Of a stretch of 64,000 bases of DNA, positions 35,901 through 46,880 are shown piece by piece. The notes beneath the pieces are model-generated. The model saw only the letters and a program-made list of their open reading frames with translations. It was not told the origin of the DNA and made no database searches. The DNA is from Sebastes aleutianus. Its lineage: Eukaryota; Chordata; Actinopteri; Perciformes; Sebastidae. A program made the translations under genes and the position numbers. The stretch is from contig CAKAKS010000067.1 in assembly GCA_916700875.1 (NCBI GenBank), positions 8,273,591 to 8,337,590 on the forward strand, given 5' to 3'. How positions within the stretch are numbered: position 1 is the first letter of the stretch; each line of letters starts with the position of its first letter.

Positions 35901-38900
35901 CATCTCGTCGTCCTCTATTTGGAAACCAGGTTGCTGTCCATCGCCGCTGAAGTGTGTCTCTGCCTTTTTCATGAAAAATGGTCCAAACATTAGCGTCCTG
36001 CTGTCAGGTCGCCTCCCTCCAGGCGTGACACCTCACCAACGCTTGTCGTGCGTTTATAACTCCGTATGCTGCAGCGCAAAATCCGCTAATATCGGGTGAC
36101 TTTGACGGCTCGCTCCCCTCAGGCTGTTTCCTTTTTTCATATTCACACTGGAGCAGTTTCAGGCTGGTGGAAAGGAGCCATATTGTGTGCGTCGTTCCTG
36201 ATTAACTCGCCGCCAGTCAGGTCTAGGGAAGAAGTGCTGGCTGTAGCAAGTCCCATCCACTGAGCTTTTGTCATGCCATTATTGCATTCTGTGGCATTTA
36301 AAGCCAGCGATCCCTCCCGTAGATAATTAGTAACATGAACCCTTTGTGGGTAATATGAGGCTGTAGGGCGAGCAGGCAAGATACCTTTTTATTCATTGTT
36401 GTAGAAATTCATACAGACTAAGCAAGGCTCCTTATCCACACAGTAATCCTAGGTATACACTGAAAGCCTCTTCCTTTCATGTTTACCTCCCGTTTCAGAG
36501 GATGAGAACTCTTGTTTGTCTCTTTTTTTCCTCCTTTGCTTCTCATTTGTGTTCATTTTCATCCTTTTCATCCTCTTCATTTTTATTCCCATCTCCTATC
36601 TCCCCAAACTTCTATTATATTACTCCTCTTTTCTCCCCCACTACCCTGCTGTGCCTTTCTTTCTCCTATTTCACCAACCCCTCTTCCTCCTCTTCCTCCT
36701 CCTCCTCCTCCTCCTCCTCCTCCTCACATCTCCTATATCACTAACCTCTCTCTCCTCTCCTCCCTTCCCCTTCTTCCTTGTCTCCTAAAGGCAATGTGCT
36801 GAGCCACCTGAGTCACTCATTCTTCACGCAGAGCTTCCTGGGCAGTAAGGAGCATGGCGGCTTCCTCTACATCAGCCCCTCCTTCCAGTCGCTGCAGGAC
36901 CTGCTGCTGCCCAACCCGCCTTACCTCTTCGGCATCCTGATACAGAAGTGGGAAACGCCATGGGCCAAGGTCTTCCCCATCCGCCTCATGCTGCGGCTAG
37001 GCGCAGAGTACCGATGTGAGTTAAGACTACTGGGGTTCACACTCTATGGCAATAGTGATAGGGGAATAATTATAATTTAATGATTTAATGATATTTTAAA
37101 GTGTTGTCATCCAGTTTAAGTTCACATTTAGTTTCATTATTCATAAAGAAAATGCAAAAAAATCTATATACACACAAAGACGATACATTAACAGAATCAG
37201 TCCATGAAACAAAAACTGAGTTTCAAAGTTTATTCTTGACCTTGGAACAGCAGTTGACAAGACAGTCTCACCTCAAGTTCCATTTAGTAGCTGTACTGGA
37301 GCTTTCCATCATATCACATGATCTTCATAAGCAGATAATTCTTTTCTCCAGTGGTCATAAAAATGTAGATGGTTTTCAGGTGTATTTAGAGAAAATCTGT
37401 CTATTCATAACTTTCACATATTTTGAGGTCAGAGGTCAAGGGACCCCTTTTGATAATGGAGTAGTATGACATGGTTGGTGCCAATGGATTCCTTAGGTTT
37501 TTCTAGTTTCATATGATGCCAGTATCTTCACTCTAGCTTTAAAACTGAGCCTGCTACAACCTGAAAATTGCAGGTTGCGCTAATGCGTTAAAGAAATTAG
37601 CGCCGTTAAAACAAACTTGTGTTAACGCATTATTAACGTGTTAACTTTGACAGCCAGAGGTAAAATATTAAGATCCAGTTTGATGTAGAGAGCTTAGTTT
37701 GTCAGTTGTCAGAAGAAGCCTGCAGACCAAACCAGCCCGCTCTCGTACGTTTCTCAGCTTCTCACATGAACCAGGACGTCTTGTGAGGGGCTTTATCAGA
37801 GAGCCTCCTCCTCCCACATCCAGAACTGCCAGCACGGAGCGCTGCCTGGCTCTGCTAAGCCTCTTGCCTGCTTCCAGCGAGCTCGGATAGAATACATTAA
37901 CAAAGCCGCATACAGTTGAGGCTCTTAAACACAAAATGTTACCATCACCATGAAATTAATCCACCACACAAACAGCATAGCTCTCCACGGCGTCACCTCT
38001 TACTTTAAGCAGTGACCAGCAGGAGTTCGCTTAGCTCGTCAGCGTACGGGATCCCCACTGAACTGCAGATTGAGGCTGAGATTGTTTTTTATTGCTAATG
38101 AGAGTTTGTGGCGAGATCTTATTTCCAGCTGTTTGCTGAGATAAGGCTAAAAATAGTTATCTAAGGAGCTTTGGTTGCTGGAGAAAAAAACAGCCTTATT
38201 TTTCACTTGTGGATTAGGAGCGTTCCTCCTAGCTGCAGGCACAGTTCACTGTTTTTAATGTGTGTGTGGGGGGTCTCTCGTTCAGTTCATTTGCATTTAT
38301 GAGTGAAGAGGATGGAAAACACAGGAAACACAAGTTGTGCAGTTAATAAAAACATGAAAAAGCCTGGAAACACCTACTGAACAAAAATACACCCAGAACC
38401 AAGACTGATGAAGTTACCAAATAAATCTAAATAAAAACAAACAAGGAGGATTACTGAAACAGCAACAAAGACCATAAATAAAAATAAATCAAAACATCCT
38501 TTTCTGTGACCACATTCTGTAACTTTGTTATAACCAAGGGTGAACCCAAAATGTTAAAATTATTTCCAAACTGGCATCATTTTGCTGAGGAACCGGAACT
38601 GAATGAGACACTTGATTAATGGAAAATAAGTCGCCCTGACATTAACAATCACAGATAACAACATTTTAGCAGTAATACAATTCTATTGTGGATTTATCAA
38701 CAACTAAACATTTTGTTTTGCAGTTTATCCGTGTCCGCTGTTCAGTGTTCGCTTCAGAAAACCCCTCTTTGGCGAGACCGGTCACACTATCATGAATCTG
38801 CTGGCAGTAAGTTGCTTTGTTTTTCTCTTCCTTTGCTATGTTATTATTTATTTTTAGGGTTAAAGAACTTTGCTTTATGTTGTTGGAAAAATAACATTAG

Positions 38901-41900
38901 CCTTAAATACATTTTCCCAAAATGTGGTGCATTCTGTGTGTCGTCAAACCCGGACGTCACTTATTTAATCTTACATTGCAGATAAATAAATTAGTTTAAA
39001 AAGATAATTTTCCTATCTTGATCTTTTTTCCGTCCCTGTCGTAGGACTTCCGTAACTACCAGTACACGCTACCGGTGGTGAAGGGTCTTGTTGTGGACAT
39101 GGAGGTGAGGAAGACGAGCATTAAGATCCCCAGTAATCGTTACAATGAGGTGAGTGTCCTGCATCTGGTTATTCTGTGCATAAACAGTTTCTCAATAGAT
39201 TTTCCAGAAAATTGACTATCATGATATGAATTTACTTCACTACTGTGATCGAGGATTTTATCCGTATTGCCCGCTGCTAGGTGCAGTCAACGAGTATTTA
39301 GTCCATAAAATGTCCTAAAATTGTTTAAAAAAAATAACAATTGCAATTTCCCAGAGCTCGGCAAGCATTATCAGATAGTTTGTTTTGTCCAACCAACAGT
39401 CCAAAACCCAAAGATAGTCAATTTATTATGATATATAACGGAGAAATACTGGAAATCCTCACATATCCTAGAAGCTGGAACCATCGTGAGCGTTATTATT
39501 TGAGACGGCTACTTGACCTCAAACAGAGGCTTCTTTTATCGTAATATTAGAGGTGGGTACTCACTGTGTGGTCACATTTCACTCACTTTTTTATGAGAAG
39601 CTACTAAATGGAGCAGGACAGAAGCAAAAAATGTGTGTATAATATGCATGCATGGTTACCAAATGATCTTACTGTATATGCCGTTTGTACACAAATCGCT
39701 TCCTTGACCGTTTACGTTCAGAAGATGGATTTAATTGATATTTAGCTTTTGAAATAATGCTAAAATCACATATATACTGTCCTAAAAAAGTTTCAAGTTT
39801 ATGTGTTTCATACTCAACATATCTTTACAGTGAAATGTTTTGTTGGCCCCTCTGGAACTGTGCTCAGCTCTGTGCTTAGAGTCTGATTGGAAGCTGCGCG
39901 AGGCCATCCTTTCACGTGGTCTTGGTCCGGTTGCTTAGTTCAAACCGAAGTGTGATTGACAGCTTTCACACCTGCCATACTTGGTTTTTTTTAAGCACCC
40001 TAAAGCTGCAGAAGCTTGCAGTTCAAACATTTCGACATAAAAACAGATTGTAGACATGGAGCGAGAGCAGATCTGCGTCTCATGTTGCATATTTGAGCTT
40101 TTTTTTCTCCCCCAAAATCATCATTTTTGTAATAAAATGAAACCCTCCATCAGACTAATGACATCCGTGGATGAGGCTCCTATTAAGCTCCCTGAACATC
40201 AACACACACACACACATGTTCACTCTGTGTAGGTGATGTGTGACAAACCCTCCAGGGTCCCTGCAGCTGAACATTAGGCGTGGGCTGCCGACTTGTTATA
40301 ACGCCGCTGCCTCGAGGGTGTGAATGAATGTCCGACCAAAAGAAGTGATACACACAACGGCACAATTTGGCTGAGAAAGAAAGCAAGCCGCGGTGCTGGT
40401 TGTAGCGTTTGGCTGCTGATGCAGTAACAGATGGGAACCCAGTAATGTGAAGTGCGGACCGTTTCTCAACAGCTTGCAGGCGAGCCTTTAGCGCAGCAAG
40501 TGGTTAAAGCCCTCCAGATTTTCACTTTTATTTCTGATTTGCAAAGGACGGCTTCAAAGAGAGGCAGAGGCAGGGGATTTAGAAGAATTAATATGTGGGA
40601 TCTTTCAACTATTGATACCCACCCATGTCAATGTCTTTCTTCACAATCTGTCATCTCGACGCCATTCTCATTTTAACTCGAGGACTTCACCCACAAAGCC
40701 GACTGCAATTAGGCTTAACCAGGCAGCCTCTGTTAAGCCCATTTTCCTCAGCTCACACGCCCAAAGGGCATCTTAATTAGACATGGATATTATGTGTCCT
40801 TGCAGCTAATGAAGGCCATGAACAAGTCCAACGAACACGTGCTGGCCATGGGGGCGTGTTTCAACGACCGGGCCGACTCCCACCTGGTATGTGTCCAGAA
40901 CGATGACGGGAACTACCAGACGCAGGCCATCAGCATCCATCACCAGCCTCGCAAAGGTGCTGACGCAGAAACAGATTCATTACATTTCCTCTTATCTCTC
41001 TCTGTCTCTCTTCTCTGTCTGGTTTTATGTCCAGCTTGTTGTCTGGAGCTCTCTGTTTGCCTGAACATCCTCCTCCTGACTGTCTGCTATTATTTCTCCT
41101 GTCCTGTCTATTTGCCTCAAAATAATAATCTGACCTCGGATCAGTTGTTGAATCATGAAGTTGAATTAAATTTGTGTTTATTTTTTTCTACAGTTACTGG
41201 AGCCTGCTTCTTTGTGTTCAGTGGTGCTTTGAAAGCCTCGTCGGGCTTCTTAGCCAAAACCAGCATTGTGGAAGGTGAGAAATGCGACAAACGACATGTT
41301 GGCTGTTAAAAATGCTGAAATATTGGTTGAGAGTATTTGTATGAAGAAACCTCACAAAGGTCTCAATACACAAAGAATGATGCCCATGTTGGCACAAATT
41401 CATGATGAGTGCTGCAGATAGAGAGTTGGAGATATGAAGATATAAAATCTGATTTTGCGATACGGTTATTTCATAGCTATTTCTCACGTGTATTAGGCTG
41501 TTGTGGGAAATATTGCAAACCAATGAAAAAGATGGAAATATTTGAATCTTTTGTGATTTAATCATCAATGTGCTGAAGTATCTTGATTTTCCAGGTATTT
41601 AATACACTGGAATACCCCAAAAAACAGACATATATCTTGTAGTAAATTGACTATCATGATATAAAATTACTAGGGCTGTCAGTAGATTAAAATATTTAAT
41701 CGCATGATTGGCCATAGTTAATCTTAAATTAATCACACATTTTTTTATCTGTTCAAAATGTACCTTAAAGGGAGATTGAAGCATTTGTGCTTGAAACATG
41801 ACTGAAAGAGGTTCTCCAGAGATTTTGTATTGTACCTCCATAACGTTTTTGGGTCTCACAAGAGATAGACTTTTTAATAATGGTGAAAATACGTGCAGTA

Positions 41901-44485
41901 GAAGCTGAGATGTCCTGACTTTTGGTTCCTGGTTAGCTCAACCTCCAAAAATGTTGAATGCTACACTTCCCATAATTTCCACCAAGAACATTTTTTCATT
42001 TGCCTGGTAAATGCTCACGTCTTTCCGTCTGCACACCTCCAATTTTTAACAAGCTTTCTATAAAATTGTCTCCAACTAACAGCATCATCACACTCCTCAT
42101 GAAGTAAACTTCATTCCCCGTTTGAACGAATAATTGTTTATTGAAATTGTTGAGTAATTTTCTGTAAATCGACTCACAGATGAGAGTACTATTTGTTTCA
42201 GCACGAATCCTGATAATGGATCTTAATTTCTTCTTCCACCATTAGATGGTGTGATGATCCAGATCACAGCTGAGACCATGGACTCTCTACGGCAAGCCCT
42301 GAGGGACATGAAGGACTTCACCATCACGTGCGGTAAAGCCGACCAGGAGGAAAACCAGGAGCTCGTCCACATCCAGTGGACGGAGGACGACCACAACTTC
42401 AACAAGGGGTGAGTCGGGAAGAGAAAATCCTGGTGAACAGAAGAGGGGAGGGAGCTGGAGGAGATGCATATATGTCACGGACAATTGAACTGATAGCTTC
42501 CCAACTGCTGCTTTTACTGCTTTGCTATAAAAACTCATTATGCATGCCTGGGGAAACCCTCTGCAGGGAAATCTTAGCAGGGTGGAATGATGTGGTTTGA
42601 CGTGGCTTTCAGATACAGACCAACGCAATCAATTTTACAGCAGTCTTGATAAAATCTGCAAATTTGAATGTGACTTTTCAATATTAGATATCATTGAGGC
42701 CTTTCAGCAGATACTAAATCACGTCATTAGCAGAATATTCTCTATACAGCAGCTGCTTTAACCCGTGTTTCACCAGATAACTCAAGTCCCTTTCACACAT
42801 GCAATCTAAACATATCCTGCATGGTCTCATGTGTGAATGGGAGCAAGTATCGATATTCAGAGAAATCTGTACCGTCTTTTCCCCACCTCAAGACCCAGTA
42901 ACATTCCTCTGTAAACTCAGTTTAATTAAAGACTGTTGTTTTGTGTGTTCTGGTTATTTAGTGTCATCAGTCCGATCGATGGGAAGACTATGGAGTCCAT
43001 CACCAGCGTCAAGATCTTCCACGGCTCGGAGTTCAAAGCCAACGGAAAAGTCATCCGCTGGACAGAGGTACAACACAGCTGACACTCATAATGCTCATTT
43101 TACTATCTGTAAGAAAATCAAGGGACCACACAAGTCTCACAGGGTAAAATGTTAGTATTTTTTAAAACTTAACACTGTGTGGCTGCCGGTTCGAACGTCT
43201 CGTCTTCTTCTAACTGGGACCAAATTAAATTCTGATGTGAACAGAATATAGTAACTGTCTTGTGTGCAGATTGCACTCACCTGTGCCTCGTTGCCTCTAA
43301 TTTGCACAGGTGAGCCTATGGCTCCTCTCAGAGCTCATCAGGCTTATGGCAGACATGAAACACTTTCTAACAGTATAATTTGTTGGAAAATGTCATGAAA
43401 AAAAATCATATTATAGTATGTCGACAAATTTCCTTAAAAAGTCACAGTATAGGAGCTGTCTGTGTTTATGTGTTAAAAAGCAATAACAATATGAGTGTGT
43501 TTCTGTTTCTCAGGTGTTTTTCCTCCAGAGTGAAGATCAACCCAACGGCCTGAGCGACCCGGCCGACCACAGCCGGCTAACGGAGAACGTGGCGAGAGCT
43601 TTCTGCATGGCGCTTTGTCCGCACCTGAAGCTGCTGAAGGAGGACGGCATGGCCAAACTGGGACTGAGGGTCACACTGGACTCTGACCAGGTGGGACAAT
43701 TCAGATGTTACGGAGACATTATGGTCAGACTGTAAAGAAACTATAGGGACAATAACCAAGAGGGTGAGAGGGTGTTTGTGTGTGATTGGAGTTGTTATTT
43801 AGTGCTGAAGCAATTTGTTTATTGATCATTTGATCTATATAAAATGCAATTATTCTAATTATGATAATCAAACAAGCACACAAACTTTATTTATGTCATT
43901 TTCTAAAATATAATTTTTAAAACAAAGTGCTTTGCTGGTGGAAGAAAAGAAAAAGGGAGAGATAAGAGACTGATATATAAAATACAAAGGCAAGTAAGTG
44001 TACAAGCCACAAAATATAAAGTTACAATATCAAGAAAAATCATAAGAATACAAGCGCCAGTTGTTATAAAACATGTTTCAGCTGTATGAACGCAGTTGTC
44101 TCAGTTTCCTATCAATAAAAATGTAATACTGTGCGTTTTGCAGCTGTTCTGATTGACAGTTCATTTGGTTCATTAACAGTGTTCATTTTTGACATCTTCT
44201 GTAGATAATTTATAATAATCACTACTTAAGTCTCTTTCTCTAAAAGCCATCTGAAGTACAGTATTCTCTTCCTTATTGAGAAGTACTGTTGTCTAAAGTT
44301 AACCTCGGTCTTCACTGTTGCAGGTGGGTTACCTGGCAGGAAGTAACGGCCAGCCTCTCCTGCCTCAGTACCTGAGCGATCTGGACAGCGCTCTGATCCC
44401 CGTCATCCACGGCGGCGCGTGTCAGCTGAGTGAGGGCCCGGTGGTCATGGAGCTGGTCTTCTACATTCTGGAGATCATCTCCTAG
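23904..44485 (+). CDS. zfyve9: Zinc finger FYVE domain-containing 9 (SARA, Smad anchor for receptor activation), complete
   Basis: Seventeen coding exons encode 1205 aa (human about 1425; the N-terminal half is shorter). Exons: 23904-23973, 25257-26722, 28818-28917, 30652-30828, 30974-31137, 33184-33292, 33683-33805, 35518-35673, 36791-37015, 38724-38806, 39045-39149, 40806-40956, 41194-41274, 42246-42408, 42962-43067, 43514-43690 and 44324-44485. All borders are GT-AG and all phases join. The start is the conserved MENYFQAEAFNLDKVLDEFE. The FYVE zinc finger spans about 476-541, with WVPD (482), RRHHCRACGK (503-512) and RVCITC (534-539). It binds PtdIns3P on early endosomes. The Smad-binding region follows (about 575-640), with PPPTVMVPVGVLK and a PP1-docking RVWF (613-616). 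The C-terminal SARA-specific region fills the last 450 or so residues. SARA presents Smad2/3 to TGF-beta receptors. I am very sure of the family; a fish a/b paralogue suffix cannot be assigned. Confidence 0.95.
25257..26722 (+). CDS. zfyve9: zfyve9 large exon: SARA N-terminal region and first half of FYVE
   Basis: This 1466-base exon encodes residues 24-512. Most of it is a low-complexity acidic and Pro/Ser-rich region. Two islands stand out: PSKEDSVTEEKEMEESK (330-346) and VPYGGARPKQP followed by LKLQIPQPLS (from 374). Both agree closely with the human protein as I recall it, while the surroundings do not. The exon ends exactly at the Lys of RRHHCRACGK, so the FYVE finger is completed by the next exon 2.1 kb away. 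ORFs on the opposite strand here are shadows. Confidence 0.93.
26723..28817 (+). other. zfyve9 intron splitting the FYVE domain
   Basis: A 2.1 kb AT-rich phase-0 intron with no coding sequence. It contains a family B repeat fragment at about 27661-27925 and a TA-rich stretch near 27540-27640. ORFs in it are short and on the wrong strand or frame. Confidence 0.7.
28818..28917 (+). CDS. zfyve9: zfyve9 exon completing the FYVE finger
   Basis: It encodes VFCATCCSLKCRLMYMDRKE and then ARVCITCHSALTS. It supplies the last Cys pairs of the FYVE finger and the RVC motif. The acceptor is TTTTTAAG and the donor ACGAGTG|GTGAGC. Splice phases agree on both sides. Confidence 0.93.
30189..30366. mobile_element. 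Short MITE with long imperfect inverted arms
   Basis: The left arm (TTTTCACAGCAGAGATTTTG, then AAAAGCACAGGTGTA) pairs imperfectly with the right arm (TTACACCTGTGCTAG, then CATACTATGACAACTCC, then CTGAGGAAAAAA). The unit is about 175 bp and lies in a zfyve9 intron. A one-armed relative is at 15945. Confidence 0.6.
31768..32726. mobile_element. Harbinger-like MITE flanked by TTA
   Basis: It starts GGGTGCTTTCACAAGCC and ends GGCTCGTGAACGCACCC; 15 of 17 positions pair. TTA flanks both ends (31765-31767 and 32727-32729), matching the 3-bp TWA duplication of PIF/Harbinger elements. It has no transposase ORF. A second element sits inside it at 32138-32471. Confidence 0.7.
32138..32471. mobile_element. 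hAT-like MITE nested in the TTA-flanked element
   Basis: It starts TAGGCTGACCCGAAT and ends ATTCGAGACAGCCCTA. The interior repeats GAAGCTTCGA and CTTCGAA themes in inverted order (32153-32168, 32410-32440). I see no clear 8-bp target duplication, so one end may have been altered. Confidence 0.55.
33184..33805 (+). CDS. zfyve9: zfyve9 exons 33184-33292 and 33683-33805 with an open, in-frame intron between
   Basis: The first exon encodes APVGSPVGSSLSLIPEEGLP and the second DYAVEERPSEIVLMQQLEEG, both strong SARA matches. The intron 33293-33682 is 390 bases, a multiple of three, and has no stop in the SARA frame. One continuous open frame therefore runs through both exons. Normal splicing (GTACGG donor, CTGCAG acceptor) gives the standard protein; retention would add 130 residues. 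Confidence 0.85.
34069..34803 (+). mobile_element. hAT-type MITE family A, copy 3
   Basis: Complete, from TAGGGCTGTCAATCGATT to CTGACAGCCCTA, with all internal landmarks. The flanks GTATATGT and GTTTTAGC match at only four of eight bases, so the target duplication is eroded. It lies in a zfyve9 intron. Confidence 0.85.
36500..36790 (+). repeat. Long polypyrimidine tract with (CCT)n before a zfyve9 acceptor
   Basis: About 290 bases that are overwhelmingly C/T on the plus strand, with a pure (CCT)n core near 36690-36725. It ends at the TCCTAAAG acceptor of the exon at 36791. Three overlapping Ser-, Leu- or Pro-rich ORFs read through it in different frames and are artefacts. Confidence 0.85.
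37403..37655 (+). mobile_element. hAT-type MITE family A, copy 4 (right end only)
   Basis: It keeps the GAGGTCAGAGGTCAAGGGAC block and the right terminus TTAACTTTGACAGCC, but the left part is missing. The sequence just upstream (37200-37400) resembles part of the MITE at 48836-49316, so it may be a composite insertion. Confidence 0.7.
41671..41776 (+). mobile_element. hAT-type MITE family A, copy 5 (left end only)
   Basis: Only the first 106 or so bases remain, from TAGGGCTGTCAGTAGATTAA to CTTAAAGGGAGATT, after which it joins unrelated sequence. Confidence 0.7.
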
Positions 44486-44747
44486 TCCAAGTTCCAAGTC
44501 TTCACCTCTAAACATCTTTTACTTTCTGACGTCACCTCACAGCCCGGTCCTCCATCGTCTCCCTTCAACCATTTGCACTTCAAAAGAGCCCGAAAACTGT
44601 GGCGTGCCAGGGCGGGGTAGCATTCCTCAAGTCAAACCTATGCATCCAACCGCCGTCTGTTCTGCTCCAGAGGCCGCCTGGGGCCTGAGGAAGCTCCGAG
44701 CAGGATCATGTGTCCTGTGTAGCTGAACGTCACCTGACAGGTACTCC

Positions 44748-44802
44748 TGATCTCTGGTGTTCATTTGAGGTGCTCGGAGCATGAAATGAACACCAGAGAT
44801 CA
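44748..44802 (+). other. Perfect 19-bp hairpin after the zfyve9 stop codon
   Basis: The arm 44748-44766 (TGATCTCTGGTGTTCATTT) is the exact reverse complement of 44784-44802, with a 17-base loop. It lies about 260 bases after the zfyve9 stop codon. The stem is shorter than a usual microRNA precursor. It could be a structured UTR element or a small palindromic insertion. Confidence 0.8.
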
Positions 44803-44828
44803 TAACGTCTGACCCCAGTGTGGCGTTA

Positions 44829-46160
44829 CAGTGCCTATAAAAAGTCTTAACCTCCCCCAGAAAGTTTTTATGTTTTACTGTTTTTTACAACATTGAATTA
44901 AAGTAGATTTGATTTGAAAAGACTCTATGGATCTCTACAGAGTCATATGAATTATTTATATATTTATAGAACACAAAGCAGCAGAGAGGAATTAATCAGT
45001 GCATTAACTTTTTCTGCTCCGGAGAGATTTTTTTGTATTGTTACACTCTTTACTACACACTGAATCTTCCCGGTAAATTATCCTTGTAATAGTTAAATTC
45101 TATTTTCTGACTCTGAGTGAAGAGAGCTGAGCGGTTTCATGTGGTTTCCTGGTCAGCCGTGTGTTTTTTAGTTAGACAAATTCATAGTGAATTAGTCCTA
45201 TTTACAGTAAGACAGACAAGAACTAAACCACTTTCTGCAACGGATGAAAGCGGAGATCCAGATCCATCTCTGCCAAAGGTGCAGCTAATAATTACTGACT
45301 TGGAGGGGGCGAATAGCTACACAATCATCATTTTACTAGGGCTGTCAATCGATTAAAATATTTAATCGCGATTAATCGCATGATTGTCCATGATTAATAG
45401 AGATTAATAGCACATTTTTTATCTGTTCAAAATGTACCTTAAAGGGGAAGTTAAGTATTTAATACTCTTATCAATACGGGAGTGGACAAATATGCTGCTT
45501 TATGCAAATGTATGTATATATTTATTATTGGAAATTAATTAACAACACAAAACAATGACAAATATTGTCCAGAAACCCTCACAGGTACTGCATTTAACAT
45601 AAAAAATATGCTCAAATCATAACATGGCAAACTGCAGCCCAACAGGCAACAACAGCTGTCAGTATGTCAGTCTGCTGACTTGACTATGACTTGCCCCAAA
45701 CTGCATGTGATTATCATAAAGTGGGCATGTCTGTAAAGGGGAGACTCGTGGGTATCCATAGAACCCATTTTTATTCACATATCTTGAGGTCAGAGGTCAA
45801 GGGACCCCTTTGAAAATGGCCATGACCTTTTTTTCTTCGCCAAAATTTAGTGCAAGTTCGGAGCGTTATTTAGCGTCGTTCGCGACAAGCTAGTATGACA
45901 TGGTTGGTACCATTGAATTCCTTAGGTTTTCATATGACGCCAGTATCTTCACTCTAACCTCCAAAGTATCAGTTGCGTTAAAGAAATTAGTGGCGTTAAA
46001 GTTAACGCGCTCTTAATGCGTTAACTTTGACAGCCCTAGATTTTATATTTCTAATGAATGTAATGAATGTCTGTTGATCAGTGTAAAACAAAAGCCAAAT
46101 TAAATCTACTTTGATTCAATGTTGTAAAACAATAAAACTTCCAGGGACGGTTTATACTGC
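44829..46160. mobile_element. Older inverted-repeat element interrupted by a hAT MITE
   Basis: The left end (CAGTGCCTATAAAAAGTC, then TTTTACAACATTGAATTAAA) is mirrored on the right (ATTCAATGTTGTAAAACAAT, then TTTATACTGC). The arms are about 70-80 bases with some differences. The hAT MITE at 45337-46038 sits inside and must be the younger insertion. Confidence 0.6.
45337..46038 (+). mobile_element. hAT-type MITE family A, copy 6
   Basis: Complete, from TAGGGCTGTCAATCGATT to TTTGACAGCCCTA. The flanks CATTTTAC and GATTTTAT share six of eight bases. It is nested in the inverted-repeat element of the zfyve9 downstream region. Confidence 0.85.
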
Positions 46161-46844
46161 TGATAGGTGTTGGATGTAGCTCACCCGTCCCTCCAATGTC
46201 ACTGTGGCAGCCGGGGGGTCCTGAAGCACTGAACTCTCTGGCCTCTGTGTAGCACGGATGCTCTTTTTAACAAGGGAGACTCATATCCACCGCCGACTTC
46301 TCCTCTCAAGTCACGTTTAAAAAAAGGAAAATCTACAAGTCATCAGATGAGGAGTTGGAAGGTGCGTCTGTGTGGTGATTTAGTTTTTTTTTTTGCACCG
46401 TGGTGCTCAGTGCCTGCAGCAGCGATTCATCAAGCGAAAAAAAAAAAAAGGAAACATTTAGCTTTACTCATCAATCACCAGATGCTTTACTTCATGGATG
46501 AATCCATTAACCTGTTGTACATATTTTTTGTAGGCATAACGACTTCTCCTCCGTTCTAACTCTGCATCTGTAGCCTCCAGAGATCCCAGTTTAAAGACAG
46601 TATTACTGAAGCGACCGTCATGGACTCCTCTGACTGACGCTCTGTGAAATAACATCACAAAAAGCCCTTTTTGTCCTGCAGTAGAGAAAAAGGTTCCAAT
46701 GCTTTATTGATAAACTTGATCTGTGCATAAAGCTGAAGAAGGAAATCAGTTTTTAAATCTCATCAATCAAATCATCAGCTTCAACATCATCAGCGCTTGT
46801 TGGAAAAGCCACTCAAGTTATTTTAAAACTGTTGAAGATGTAAA

Positions 46845-46845
46845 G

Positions 46846-46876
<31 letters not shown>

Positions 46877-46880
46877 TATA
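46845..46880. repeat. (TA)n / (TAAA)n microsatellite
   Basis: A TA run followed by AAATAAATAAATA-type units. The minus-strand ORF through it is an artefact. Confidence 0.85.

Noticed and set aside
36502..36802. Three overlapping Ser-, Leu- and Pro-rich ORFs
   Set aside because: They read a polypyrimidine tract in three frames. A C/T-only strand has no stop codons, so open frames are expected.
37699..37934. ORFs on both strands in a zfyve9 intron
   Set aside because: No conserved motif, no splice-site support, and they sit just after a MITE fragment between well-supported SARA exons.
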